64,000 nt of DNA from Stagonosporopsis chrysanthemi (Eukaryota > Ascomycota > Dothideomycetes > Pleosporales > Didymellaceae), in NCBI GenBank assembly GCA_022560025.1, contig JAFISE010000113.1, forward strand, positions 40,477-104,476, read 5' to 3'. Positions 33,168 to 45,903 of the stretch are shown here, piece by piece. Position numbers and translations under genes: made by a program. How positions within the stretch are numbered: position 1 is the first letter of the stretch; each line of letters starts with the position of its first letter. The notes beneath the pieces are model-generated. The model worked only from the letters and a program-made list of their open reading frames with translations. It ran no database searches and was not told the DNA's origin.

Positions 33168-34135
33168 AGCAAATATACAAGGTACCTAGCAGTAGGTAAG
33201 AGTAGAGCTAAGGTCGCACAGGCTTAGGAGTAGTAGTAGAGTAGGAGTTGTATAGGCTAGGAGTAAAGGTTAGGTAAGAGTACTTCTAGCATAGGTAGGG
33301 ATAGAGGTTAGGTTACATAGACCTAGGTTAGAGTTAAGTTTTAAGTACTTAGTAGAGTTATATCTATACTAATATAATTATAGTATAGTAGCTTAACTTT
33401 ATTTCTTAATTTAGAATAGTTATGTAATTTTATTATTAAGTTTAGTAATTTTAATTTAGATTTTCTACGTGTTAAATAACTAGTTATTATAGTTATTAAT
33501 AATAGCTACTTTCTAAATTACATAGACTTTGCTTTTTTCTATAGCTACTATTCTTTTTATAAGAAAGTAAATAGGCTAACCTTTTTAATATTTTTATTTA
33601 TTTTGCTCTTAATATTAATTCTAATCTTACCTACTAGTAGGCTAGTAAATAGGTAGAAGTTAGATAGGGGTTAAGGTAGTATGTAGCAGTACCTAACCTT
33701 TACCTAACTCTTACCTGCGCTAAGTTAATACTAAGTAGGTAGAGGTTAAGTTGTCTTTACTTAAGATTAGAGTAGAGTAGAAGTTATACTAATATTATAG
33801 AAGATTTTATTCTATAGTAAAAGAGCTAATTATTACTACCTATTATTATATATTATAGTAGGCTTACTCTAATAGAGTTATTCTATAGCAAGATAAGCTA
33901 TTTATTACAACTTAAAATTATATACCTTAGTAGGTACTTTTAACTTAACTCTAACCTAGGTCTGTGCAACCTAACTTTTACCTCTACTTACGCTAGAAGT
34001 ACTTCTACCTAACTTCTACTTCTAGCCTATACAACTCTAACCTAACTACTACTCTAAGGTCTATACAACTCTAACTTAACTTCTACTTACTACTAGGTAC
34101 TTTAAACCTATTTACTAGCCTACCTACTAGCTTAA
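33168..34135. repeat. Foldback (inverted-repeat) element FB0
   Basis: The left arm, about 33168-33390, and the right arm, about 33915-34135, are inverted copies of roughly 220 bp with differences mostly of the transition type. The termini resemble AGGCTAGCAAAT and, inverted, AGGCTAGTAAAT. The centre, about 520 bp, holds a further partial terminus near 33640. No transposase frame is present. Confidence 0.7.
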
Positions 34136-34378
34136 TATAAGCAGATAACTTAAGAAGATTATCTACCTTATTGTAAGGTAGAGTATTGTCTTTTACTATA
34201 GCTTTTAAGAATATTAAATTCTTTAGAATTATAATCTCTTAGATAGCTTAGGTAGAAAGTCTAAGCTTTTAATCTCTAAGCACGTCTCTAGCAGTATTAA
34301 ATACTTACTCTACTTCTACTTATAAAATAAGTACTGCTAGAATATCTTTTATAACTTGTACAAGATAAAGATAAGAAG

Positions 34379-36286
34379 CTTTATTTATTAATTTCTATTT
34401 AGGTTTTGCTACACAACCTATATTAGCTACCTTACACTTATTTATTCTAGGTATACTTTTTAGTAATAATAACTAAGTAAATTAAATTATTACTAGGCTT
34501 ATAGCTATTATAAAAGCCTATGCTATAATAGAGTAGCTTTTACTAAAGTTGTAGTAACTATAGAAACGCGTTAAATCTACTTTCTAATTAGGTTAAATTG
34601 CTTACAGCGTGCTTCTTAAGTAAACAACACGTGCTCTACTTATTTTTATTCTCTAACATATACTAATTCTTGCTATAAGTACTTTAAATAAAAAAAAAAC
34701 TCTATCTAATTGCTACTAACTATTACTAGGCTTGTTTTTTAGTTATTATACTAATACCTATCTTTCTTAGCGCTCTTATAGTAGCCTATTAGGTTATCTG
34801 CCTTTATTTAATCTAGGCCTTTGTACAGAGCTATAAGGTAGAGTTTAACTTTTACAAAGTATTATTATTAAAGTATACTTATTGTATACTTTAAAATAAA
34901 AAGTATTGTCTAGTTTAATCTTAGTACTTTTTTTTTATTAGTCTTTAGGCTAACTTTAAAATAGGTGCTAATTTATATTAGACCTAAGTATAACACTTTT
35001 TTAGGCAACCTTGTTGCGTAGAAAGAAGCTGTAGTAGAAGATAAAGAGTTAAGAAAGTTAGAAGCAACAGCTATAAAGGCTATTTATAAGACTGCTTAGA
35101 ATAACCTTTATTAGTTAGCTTATACCTTAGTAAGTATTGTATAGGTAGCAACTGCACAGCTTAAAGAAGTGTTAGCTGCTAATATATTACTCTATTAGTA
35201 CTATGTCTAGCCTATTACTAATTAAGCCTTAGTAGAAGTAATAAAAGTACTTACTATATAAGTAAAGTCTCTATATAATAAAGTAGCAGAGCTAAGGTAG
35301 GCAGTAGTATTTCTACAGGCTCTAGTAGTTAAAGCTCTATAGTAAAGTACTAAAAGCAAGAGCCTAAAGAAGTTAGTACTTAAAAAGGTATTAGCTAATT
35401 TAGATACTCTTCTAGTAGACACTAAGAAAAAGATAAGTAATATTAGTAAAGCTCTAGCTTAATTACTATATATATAGTAGAGTAGACGTTTTTCTTTATT
35501 ACTTAGCTAGGTTAGTAAAGGTTTAAAGTAGTCTAGATTTTCTTTGTCTTTTAAATTTATAATAGACTTACTTAAAATATTACTAGCTGTTTTCTTCTTA
35601 GAACTTAATCTAATTTAGTAACTACTTTAAAGGACTTAGTAATTAAAGATACTTATTATAAAACACTTTTAGCTTATAAAGAATATTCTTAAAGTTTTCT
35701 ACTAAGTACTAGGTAGAGTTAGAGTTGTGTCCTACTTAGCTTATATAGTACTTTAAACGTTGTTAAAAGAGCTTACTTACTAGTATCTTATATACTTTCT
35801 ATTCTTTAACTCTTTAAATTAAGATACCTAAGAGTTTTAAGGCTTCTTGTCTAGGCAGAGAGTCTGCTAAGTCTTTACAAAGTATATCTAGGGCAAAGAC
35901 ATTATAAATTTATAAACTAGAAGAAAGTTTTAATTACTATAAATAACTAACTTACTTAAGAACTTTAAATAGACTTTTTTATAAGTTAGATAGCTTTTAG
36001 CTAGGACGCTTAATAGCTAAGTTCTTAGTTAACAAGTATACTTTATTACCTACTACCTAGTTAACTAGACTGTAATACTTGTCCTTAGTAGCTTTTATTT
36101 ATAGCTGTGCCTTTTCTATATTCTCTTTAGCTACCTTCTAAGCTTAGTATATATAGGTTGCTAGAGCAAGTATATCTTAGTAGTTTAGGTTGTTATAAGA
36201 AGTTATACCTATATTAAGTTTATTCTATTACTAGCTCTGTCTTAGTTTACTTTTAAATAATACCTAATAGAAAGCTATTCTAATAC
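34379..36286 (-). mobile_element. G4: inverted fragment of Ty3/gypsy 3' internal region
   Basis: Read on the minus strand this matches the 3' part of G1 from about 42,250 (end of integrase) to about 44,150, including the same region antisense to pol. It ends on the left at about 34,379, where the match to G1 stops, and at 36,286, where a plus-strand LTR begins. All frames carry stops. Confidence 0.75.
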
Positions 36287-36768
36287 TATAAGAATAAGCC
36301 TAGTTCTTTAAGCCTACCTTTTACTACCTAACAACTACTTAACTTAGATCTATCTTCTAACTACTCTTTAGTACAGTCTTCTCTAAGCTCTTAAGTATAA
36401 GAAAAGAAGCCTTTACAGAGTTTAGATAGATAGTTTTAAAGTATCTTTTTATACAAGACTTATAGGAATAGAGATCTAGTTCTATAGTTTATCTTAGTAC
36501 TTCTATACACTTTGTAGTAGATACCTATATAATTTAAACTCTTCTAGTATCTTGTATTGTTATATTATACTTTAAAACTTATCCTAGCTAGTAATAGCTT
36601 TATAATAATATTGCTACAGTTTGTTTAGTTATTTGTATAAGCACAGCTAAGGTATTATGCCTAAACTAAACAAGTTTTTAAATTGTTTATTTAACAGTTT
36701 AGATACTAGAGATCTTCTAATAACTAAAGCCTATAGGTTTAGAACTTCTTGCAAATTACTGCTTTAAG
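36287..36768 (+). mobile_element. F1: gypsy LTR (36287-36564) plus short 5' internal stub
   Basis: A 278-bp LTR of the G family (begins TATAAGAA, ends TTGTTATA) is followed by about 200 bp matching the 5' internal region of G1. At about 36,762-36,768 it passes directly into minus-strand G4 gag sequence through a shared AAGATT. There is no 3' LTR, so this is a fragment. Confidence 0.8.
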
Positions 36769-37340
36769 ATTGTATTAGTCTTATTAAAGTCTTTTTTAGT
36801 ATTAATAAAGTCTAACAAAGTCTTTTTACTTTACTTTAATTATGCATATATAGAGTACTATATAATCTTTAGCAAAGTGTCCTAGCTTTCTATAGTTATA
36901 GTAAGCTTCTAGAGTTATATCTCTTATAAATATAGGTGTATTAAAAGGTTAGCAGAGTATAGAAGTACTATAAGTAAAGTAAATAGATTAGCTAAGAGAG
37001 AAGTAATCTTATTAACTTATTATTAGAACCTAGCCTAAGCTGCTAAGCTAAATAAGCACTAAAAAGGCTAATAGTACTTATAGACTATAAGTATAGGCTT
37101 AAAGCAGTACTATATTGTTACTGTTAGCCTAGCTAAGGTCTAATAGTCTAAGGCCTAACAGCTAAAGGCCTAATTTTTATAGCAATAAAGATTTATTTTA
37201 GCTCTAATTAGTAGGTCTTTATTACTCTTAGGAGTTGCAAAATAATATAAGTTAGTATAGTAAGGTTGTTTCTCCTTTCTATATTATAGGTAGTTAAGTA
37301 CTTTACTATTTTAAAGAAAGAATTATACTATTACTACTTA
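36769..37340 (-). mobile_element. G4: inverted gag segment with zinc-knuckle remnant
   Basis: Reverse complement matches G1 gag at about 38,670-39,065, including the zinc-knuckle region. A stretch of about 162 bp (37031-37192) is absent from the G1, G2 and G3 copies and is a separate insertion. The segment ends at the target duplication ACTTA of G1. Confidence 0.75.
37031..37192. repeat. Short unidentified insertion in G4 gag
   Basis: It interrupts the G4 gag sequence between segments that are continuous in G1, G2 and G3. It has GGCC- and CTAAG-rich motifs (for example TCTAAGGCCTAACAGCTAAAG), no frame and no clear target duplication. It may be a MITE or SINE remnant. Confidence 0.45.
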
Positions 37341-37618
37341 TGTAAGAACAAGCCTAGTTCTTTAAGCCTACCTTACATTACCTAACAACTACCTGACTTA
37401 GATCTGTCTTCTAACTACTTGTTAGTACAGTCTTCTTTAAGCTTCTAGGTATAAGAAGAAAAGCCTTTACAGAGTTTAGATAGATAGTTTTAAAGTATTT
37501 TTTTGTACAAGACCTATAGAAATAGAGATCTAGTCTTATAGTTTATCTTAGTGCTCTTATATACCTTATAGCAGATACTTATACAATTTAGACTCTTTTA
37601 GCATCCTATGTTGTTATA
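37341..37618 (+). repeat. G1 5' LTR (278 bp)
   Basis: It begins TGTAAGAACAAGCC and ends near GTTGTTATA. It matches the other family LTRs at 36287, 44299, 46986, 48147 and 60475 and the inverted one at 45629. Confidence 0.93.
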
Positions 37619-38009
37619 TTATACTTTAAAACTTGTCCTAGCTAGTAACAGCCTTATAATAATATTACTACAGTTTATTTAGTTATTTACACAAGCACAG
37701 CTAAGGTATTATACTTAAACTAAATAAGTTCTTAAATTGTTTATACAACAGTTAAGATACTAGAGATTTCTTAACAACTAAAGCTTATAAGTTTAGAACT
37801 TCTTGCAACTTACTGCTCTAAGATTAACTTTAGAAAAGCTGTGTTAGATTGTGCTAAGATAGACACTTAGAGACTATTAATAACCTACCTAATTTAGATA
37901 CAACTCTAATATTAGGCACTACTATAGGACTTACTACTTAGTCTTAGAACTAATTAAGAGCTAGACGCTCTTAGAGCCCTGTATTAGTATAACTGTCTCT
38001 TGCTAACAA

Positions 38010-39900
38010 CAGATCTAATTTAGAGCTATCCTACTACAATCTCTTAGAAGAGATAGCCTAACTGCAGCAGGAACTTGCTTAGTTACGTGCTAGTCTTACT
38101 TTAGTAGATTACTCTCTACCTATAATAGAAATACTACTAATAAGTGTACTATATTAATCTACTATAAAGTAGCTATTAGAAGCTAGCTTAGTACTTACAG
38201 TACACAAGAAGCTCTCTAAAAAGACTTTTAATATTAAGGTTCTTATAAATAAAAGTAACTCTACTTTTTAGTAATAGTGTGCCTTTATTTAAGACTAACT
38301 TAAGATTAATATAGACTACTATTAGAGTGTACGTGCCTATATAGCCCTTGTCTAGAGTTATACTTCTAGATTAGCTAAAGAATACTTAGAACCTTAGTAC
38401 CTCTCTAATAATAAGACAGATTGCTTTTATACTACAGAAGAGATAATTACGCTTCTTAAAATATACTTTGTTACTAGGAACAAGCAGGTAGATAGCTAAG
38501 CAGCCTTTAATTAACTCTAAATAGAGGAATTAAAAGCTTTCTCTGCTTTTAAGAGCTACTTTCTTAGTACAGCTATTAAAGGAAAGGTACCTTAATTAGA
38601 ATAGTTTTACTATATATAGACTAAGATCTCTCTAAGCATTTAAGTACCTAATCTAAGCTTTAAGCAGTAATAGCATAATTCCTTCTCTTAAATAGTAGAA
38701 CACCTAACTGCTTACAATATAGAAAGGAGAAACAACTCTACTATACTGCTACTTTTAGTTTTACAACCTCTAAGATTAATAAGAATACCTTAGTTAGATG
38801 TAAAACAGAGCTCTGTTATAACAAGTTAACAAGATTGCCTCTCTCTTAGCTAATCTACTTACTTTGCCTAGAGTACTCCTATACTCTACTAACCTTCTAA
38901 CACACTTATACCTATAAAGGATATAACTCTAAGAGCTTGCTATAACTGCAAGAAGCTAGAACACTTTACTAAGAATTGCACAGTACTCTATGTGCGCAAA
39001 ATTAAGGTAGAACAAGAAGACTTTATTAATACTAAAGAAGACTTTAACAAGACTAATACAATCTTTATAGGAAACAGTCCTGCCTAAGAAGATTACTCTA
39101 CCTAGGCTTAAACTAATATAATCTATCTAATCTCTTACTATCTTATTTATTTAGTAGACCTTATTTCTTTACTTCTACTATTCTTTGCAACTAAGAGCTT
39201 AGTATTTAACTCTAATCCTTAGTTAACACTAGTACTTAAGAATTTTTATTTTTAAATTCTAATATTACTTATTTTATTTCTACTTTTCTTTATAAACCTA
39301 TCTAAAAGCTACTTTTTTTAGTTTAGGTTAAAGGTTTCTAGAATTAAATTACCTTCCCTATAACTTAGTATATATAGTTACACCTTATAGTTAATAGCTA
39401 GAAGGTATATAACTGCCCTTTTATTATTATAGATCTTAGATTACAAGATTGCATTATTAGAATTAAATAGCTTAAGCACTTTAAGCTATAACTTAATACA
39501 GATAGGTCTTAGTTAATATAGCCTGCTAAATACTCTTAATTATACAATCCTGCACTGCCTTTATTAATAACTTTGCAACAACTCCTTAAAGAAGGTAAAG
39601 CCTAACAAGATATAGAGTAATAAGATGCTCTATAGGAATAAAAAGAGTATTAGCAACAATACAGCCTTAGTACAACTGTTTAATATATAAAAAGTATATT
39701 AAGGTTGCCTAAGTTTTATTTACAACCTTTAGTACTACCTAACAAAGTAGTAAACACCTCTGTAACTAGTCTAACTAAGGTTGCTACTATTACTATACTC
39801 TTAGCTAATGCTTTCTACTTCTTAATAAAGAAACTACAAAACAAGTTCTTTATAACTAATCTATACAAGATTACTTATATTATAAAAGAAAAGCGCAACT
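38010..39900 (+). pseudogene. Gag-protease remnant of G1
   Basis: The frame is closed by many TAA/TAG codons. A CCHC zinc knuckle is legible at 38938-38979 (CYNCKKLEHFTKNC), as expected for a gypsy Gag nucleocapsid. A 65-codon open piece at 39705-39902 lies between Gag and reverse transcriptase, where the protease should be. No intact protein can be made. Confidence 0.8.
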
Positions 39901-39949
39901 AAAATAACTTTAAAAATACCTAACTAATCTAAAAATACTTGCTAGCCTA

Positions 39950-42900
39950 GTATTCTTAGTATACTAATATGTTTAGTAAAACAGAAGCTAAAAGCCTTCT
40001 AGATTACTACTTTTACAACTACAAGATTGTTCTAGAAGAACCTTTGCCTAACTACTATTTTCTCTTGTATAAACAGAACCTTAAAGAACTTAAAGTAACT
40101 AAGAAGTTTATATAGGATTAACTCTAACATAGTTAGATTAAACACAGCTAAAGTCTATTTGTATTACTAGTACTATGTATATAAAAGCTAAATAGAAGCC
40201 TGTATATCTATATAGACTATTATAAATTAAATAATTTAACTTATAAGAACTCTTATTTAATACTTTATATAGATAAGCTGCTTGCTTAACTATTTAAGGC
40301 AAAGATATTTACTAAGTTTAATATTTAATTAGCTTTTAACTAAATCTATATAGATCTTGCCTTAAAAGAGTATACTACGTTCTAGACGCGTTATAGTATA
40401 TACAAGTGCAAAGTCTTACTATTTAGTTTATATAATAGCTCTGCTACGTACTAACGCTATATAAACAACATTCTAATTAACTACTTAGATAACTTCTATA
40501 TTGCTTACCTAGACAATATCTTTATCTACTCTAAAGACGCTTAGACTTACTAGATATATATTAAAAAGGTTCTAGAACGTCTTTGCTCTGTAGGCCTGCA
40601 GGTTAATATTAAGAAGAGTAAATTCTATATAACTTGCACTTAGTACCTTAGGTATATCCTTATAAACAAAGGTATTAAGGTAGATCCTAAGAAGGTACAG
40701 GTTTTAGCAGACTAGAAGCTACTTACAACTATAACAAGTATAAAATTATTTCTAGGCTTTACTAGTTTCTATTAATAATTTGTACCTAAGTTCTTTTAAG
40801 TAGCAAAACCTTTAATTATATTATAGAGTTTGTTAAATACCTTTAAATAGACTCTAGACTACTAGGTTAGCTTTAAGAAGCTTAAACAGAGCTTATTAGC
40901 TATTCTAACTCTGTACTACTTTAACCTAGACCTTAAAACAAAGCTTAAAACTAATATATTAAATAGAGTAGTAGCTAGCATTATATCTTAGAAACACGCA
41001 GACAACTGCTAGTACTCTACAGCATTCTATAGCTGTTTTCTATTAAGTTTAGAGCTTAACTAAGAGATCTATAACAAAAAGCTCTTTGCTATTCTCTAGG
41101 CCTTTAACAAGTAGAGAGCAGAGCTAATATCTACGTTAAATTAGATCTATATCTACTCTAACTACTGTTCTCTAGAATATTTTATAACTACTAAAGTCTT
41201 AAATACCTAACAAGCTAGATAGGCAGAGGTACTTGCTCTATTTAACTTCTAAATTAAGTATACTCTAAGGAAGAACAATAAAAAGGCTAATATTCTTAGT
41301 TAAAGAGAGTAAGACCTAGCTAACCTTAAGACAACTTAGGAAGATAATCGCTCCTAGGTATTATTAGGACTCTAACAACTTTACAACTATATTAACTCTA
41401 ATCTTGCCTAAGTCTATCTTTTATATTCTTTAGTACATACTATCTATACTTTGTAGCTAGAGATATAGTTAGACTTTTTAGAACTAATTAAAGCTGTACT
41501 ACAACATAATTGCTAGGCCTTTAAAAAAGAGTAAAAATCTCTAGCTTCTAGTTATTAGATCTATAATAGTCTATTTCTATACTAAGATTATCTGTGTATA
41601 GTCCTAGACTTAGTGCTGTGTACTTGCCTTATCTAAGAAGCTTACAACTAAGTATCTACTGCTTACCTAAGTGTAAAGAAAACCTACTAGCTACTATCTT
41701 AATAGTATTACTAGCAGAGTATAAAAGCAAGCTATAAACAATATATACAAAACTATATTTCTTATTACTGTAGTTATTTAAAATAGACTTAACTTTGCAA
41801 GTACTTTTACTTATTACTTATTTTTAATTAACCTATACAGTACTTATATATAGATTTTAAGAATTTTCTAAAGGACAAAGCTAGATATAATTAAATACTT
41901 ATTATTATTAACTATTTAATAAAGCAGGCAATTACTATCTTGTACTATAAGACTACAACTGTATAAGAAATAGCTTTTTTATTTATTTAATAGGTCTATT
42001 GTTTTAGTTATACTCTTAAATTAATAGTATTTAATTATAGACCCTAGTTTATATTCTGTTTCTAGTCTAAGTTCTGCTAGATTATTAGCGTTAAAGTTAA
42101 GCTTTCTACTGCCTACTATAAGGAAACTAACAGCTAAATAGAGATTATAAACAAGTATATTAACTAGCAGCTACAACTGTTTATAACGTACTATTAAGAT
42201 AACTAGTCTAAATTACTACTGCTTATTAACTACACATAGCTTACCTTACTTTATTCTAGTATTAGAATAACTTTCTATTAAGTATTGTTTAGAAGTAAAC
42301 CTAGACAGAGCTAGCAGTAGAATAGACCTAATATAGATATAACCTCTTGTAACAACCTAAACTACTAGGATGTACTTGCTCTAGCAACCTACATGTACTA
42401 AGCTTAGAAGGTAGCTAAAGAGAACATAGAAAAGGCGCAGCTGCAAATAAGAGCTACTAAGAATAAGCACTGTAGTCTAGTTAACTAGGTAGTAGGTAAT
42501 AAGGTATACTTGTTAACTAAGAACTTAGCTGTTAAGCATTCTAGCTAAAAGCTATCTAACCTATAGAAAGGTCTGTTTAAAGTTCTTAAGTAAGTTAGTT
42601 ATTTATAGTATTTAAAACTTCCTTTTAGTTTATAAATTTACAACGTCTTTACTCTAGATATACTCTGTAAAGACCTAGCAAACTCTCTGCCTAGATAAAA
42701 AGCCTTAAAACCTTTAAGTATCTTAATTTAAAGAGTTAAAGAATAGAAAGTATAAAAGATACTTACAAGTAAGCTAGTTTAACAATGCTTAAAGTACTGT
42801 GTAAGTTAGCTAGGACATAACTCTAACTTTACCTAGTACCTAGTAAAAAACTTTAAGAATACTTTTTACAAGCTAAGAGTATTTTATAATAAGTATTTAT

Positions 42901-43060
42901 AATTACTAAGTCTTTTAATACAGTTACTAAATTAGATTAAATCTTAGAAAGAGAATAGCTAGTAATAGTTTAAGTAAGTACGTTATAAATTTAAAAGACA
43001 AAGAAGACCTAGACTACTCTAAACTCTTACTAACCTAACTAAGTAATAAAAGAAAACGTC
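39950..43060 (+). pseudogene. Pol remnant of G1: reverse transcriptase, RNase H, integrase
   Basis: The reverse transcriptase core is recognisable near 40505-40540 as YLDNIFIYSKDA, where the YLDD of active enzymes has become YLDN by a G-to-A change of the RIP type. RNase H and integrase segments follow to about 43,050. The order RT, RNase H, integrase defines Ty3/gypsy. Numerous stops close the frame throughout. Confidence 0.85.
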
Positions 43061-43084
43061 TACTCTACTATATATATAGTAATT

Positions 43085-43640
43085 AAGCTAAAGCCTTACT
43101 AATATTACTTATTTCTTTCTTAGTGTCTACTAAGAGAGTATCTAAATTAGCTAATACCTTTTTAAGTACTAACTTCTTTAGGCCCTTGCTCTTAGCGCTC
43201 TGTTGTAGAGCCTTAACTACTAGAGCCTACAGAGATACTACTGCCTGCCTAAGCTCTGCTACTTTATTCTGCAGGGACCTTACTTGTGTAGTAAGTACTC
43301 TTATTACCTCTACTAAGGCTTAATTAGTAACAGGCTAGACATAGTACTAATAAAGTAATATATTAGCAGCTAACACTTCTTTAAGCTACACAGTTGCTAC
43401 CTATACTATACTTGCTAAGGTATAAGCTAACTAACAAAGGTTATTCTAAGCAGTCTTACAAACAGCCTGTATAGCTGTTGCCTTTAGCTCTTTTAACTTT
43501 TTACTTTTCTTTGCTATAGCCTCTTTTTACATAATAAGGTTGCTTTAAAAAGTATTATACTTAGGTCTAATGTAAATTAGCACCTATTTAAAAGTTAGCC
43601 TAAGGACTAATAAGAAGAGAGTAATAGTAATTAAACTAGA
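43085..43640 (-). pseudogene. Antisense frame between integrase and 3' LTR of G1
   Basis: On the minus strand, codons read as a charged, Leu/Val/Lys-rich and probably coiled-coil protein (for example QNKVAELRQAVV, LVLKKVLANLDTLLVDTKK). Where the G4 copy has TAA or TAG, G1 often keeps CAA or CAG, and a TAG in G1 is CAG in G4. So the frame was open before mutation. Counterparts are at about 34,960-35,470 (plus, in G4) and 59,240-59,800 (minus, in G2). I do not recognise the protein. Confidence 0.55.
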
Positions 43641-44298
43641 TAATACTTTTTATTCTAAAGTGTATAATAAGTACACTTTAATAATAATACTTTATTAAAA
43701 GTATACACTACTATATTCTCCTGCACAAAGGCCTAAATTAAATAAAAGCAAATAACTTAATAGGCTACTATAAGAGCGCTAGAAGAGACAGGTATTAGTA
43801 TAGTAACTAAAAAACAAGCCTAGTAACAGTTAGCAGCAATTAGATAAAGTTGTTTAAAGTACTTGCAGTAAGAATTAGTATCTGTTAGAGAATAGAAACA
43901 GGCAGGGTACACATTGTTTACTTAAAAAGCATGCTGTAAGCAATTTAACTTAATTAGAAAGTAAATTAAATATATTTCTATAGTTACTATAACTTTAGTA
44001 AAAGTAACTCTGTTATAGCACAGGCTCTTACAATAGCTATAAGCCTAATAACAATCTAATTTGCTTAGTTATTATTACTAGAAATCTTGCCTAAGACAGA
44101 TAAGTACAAGGTAGCTAATATAGGTTGTGTAGCAAAACCTAAATAGAAGTTAATAACAGTAAAAAAAGACTAGAGTCTTAGGACAGATAAGAGTTAAATA
44201 TATTTTACACCTTTTTAAAGTTTAAACCTTTATAGTATAAGAATTCTCTTTACAATTTTGCAGAATTAGAGATAATCTACCTATAAAGAAGAGAGTAA

Positions 44299-44576
44299 TA
44301 TAAGAACAAGCCTAGTTCTTTAAGCCTACCTTATATTACTTAACAACTACCTAACTTAGATCTGTCTTCTAACTGCTTATTAGTACAGTCTTCCCTAAGC
44401 TTCTAGGTATAAGAAGAAAAGCCTCTACAGAGTTTAGATAGATAGTTTTAAAGTATCTTTTTATACAAGACCTATAAGAATAGAGATCTAGTTCTATAGT
44501 TTATCTTAGTACTCTTATATACCTTGTAGCAGATACCTATGCAATTTAGACTCTTTTAGTATCTTATATTGTTACA
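44299..44576 (+). repeat. G1 3' LTR (278 bp)
   Basis: It ends GTTACA, retaining the canonical CA end, and is followed by the ACTTA target duplication. Confidence 0.93.
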
Positions 44577-45628
44577 ACTTAAAACTTAGATTAAGTACTT
44601 AAATACTTAGTTAGACTTTAGTCTATATATAATAAAACTTCTTTAATTAATATACCTTTCTATTAATAGCTATACTAAGAAAGTAGCTTTTAAAAGTAAG
44701 AAAAGTTTTAAATTTTTCTATTTAGAGTTAATTAAAGGCTAATTAGCTTTCTACCTACTTGTTTCTAGTAACAAAGTATGTCTTAAAGAGTATAATTATC
44801 TCTTCTATAGTATAAATTTAGTCTGTCTTATTATTAGAAAGGTACTAAGGTTCTAAGTACTCTTTAGCTAATCTAGAAGTATAACTCTAGAAAAAAGCTA
44901 TATAGGTATATACACTCTTATAGTAGTCTGTATAAATTTTAAGTTAGTATTAAATAAAAGTATAGTATTATTAAAAGTTAGAGTTGCTTTTATTAGTAAG
45001 AACTTTAATATTAAAGGTCTTTATAAAAAGCTTCTTATATACTATAAGTACTAAGCTAGCTTCTAATAGCTACTTTATAGTAGATTAATATAGTATACCT
45101 ATTGTTAGTGTTTTTGTTATAAGTAAGAAGCAATCTGCTAGAGTAAGACTAGCACGTAGCTAAGCAAGTTCCTACTATAGTTAGGCTATCTCTTCTAAAA
45201 GATTATAGTAGAATAGCTCTAAATTAAATCTATTATTAGTAATAGATAGTTATACTAATATAAGGCTCTAGAAGTGTCTAGCTCTTAATTAGTTCTAAGA
45301 CTAAGTAGTAGGTTCTAATAGATTTTCTAATATTATAGTTGTATCTAAATTAGGTAGGTTGTTAATAGTCTCTAAGTATCTACTATAGCGTAATCTAACA
45401 TATCTTTTCTAAAGTTAATCTTAGAGTTATAAGTTATAGAAAGCTCTAAAGCTATAAGCTTTAGTTATTAAGAGATTTCTAGAATTCTAACTATAGTATA
45501 TATAATTTAAAGATTTATATAGTTTAAGTATAAAATAGACCTTAGCTATACTTATATAAATAACTAAATAAAACTATAGTAATATTATTATAAAGCTATT
45601 ACTAGCTAGTAGATATTTTAAAGTATAA
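44577..45628 (-). mobile_element. G4: inverted 5' internal region (gag)
   Basis: Reverse complement matches the gypsy sequence just inside the 5' LTR through the first half of gag. It continues the G4 segment on the other side of G1: the reading crosses from 44577 to 37340 without loss apart from the duplicated ACTTA. Confidence 0.8.
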
Positions 45629-45903
45629 TATAATAATATAGAATACTATAAGAGACTAAATAGTATAGGTATCTACTATAAAGAGTATAGAAGTACTAGA
45701 ATAAACTATAGAACTAGATCTTTATTTCTATAAGCCTTGTATAAAAAAACACTTTAAAAACTATCTAAACTTTATAAAGACGTTTTTTTATTACCTAGAA
45801 GCTTAGAAAAGACTATATTAAAAAGTAGTTAGAAGATAGATCTAAGTTAAGTAGTTGTTAAGTAGTATAAGGTAAGCTTTTAAGAACTAGGCTTGTTCTT
45901 ACA
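45629..45903 (-). repeat. G4 5' LTR, inverted
   Basis: On the minus strand it begins TGTAAGAACAAGCC (plus end at 45903) and ends TTATTATA. Length about 275 bp, with small indels against the 278-bp copies. Confidence 0.88.

Larger units (their letters stand above)
37341..44576 (+). mobile_element. G1: complete RIP-mutated Ty3/gypsy retrotransposon
   Basis: The 7236-bp element is bounded by two LTRs (37341-37618 and 44299-44576) and flanked by a 5-bp target duplication ACTTA (37336-37340 and 44577-44581). The order gag zinc knuckle, protease region, reverse transcriptase, RNase H and integrase is that of Ty3/gypsy. A purine-rich tract (AAAGAAGAGAGTAA) lies just before the 3' LTR. It is inserted into the minus-strand element G4. 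All long frames are interrupted by TAA/TAG, mostly where Gln would be expected, and TpA is very frequent, as after RIP. Confidence 0.93.

Noticed and set aside
43123..43323. Calling the open plus frame in the gypsy 3' region a gene
   Set aside because: It recurs only inside mutated retroelements, has no family and overlaps a more convincing antisense frame.
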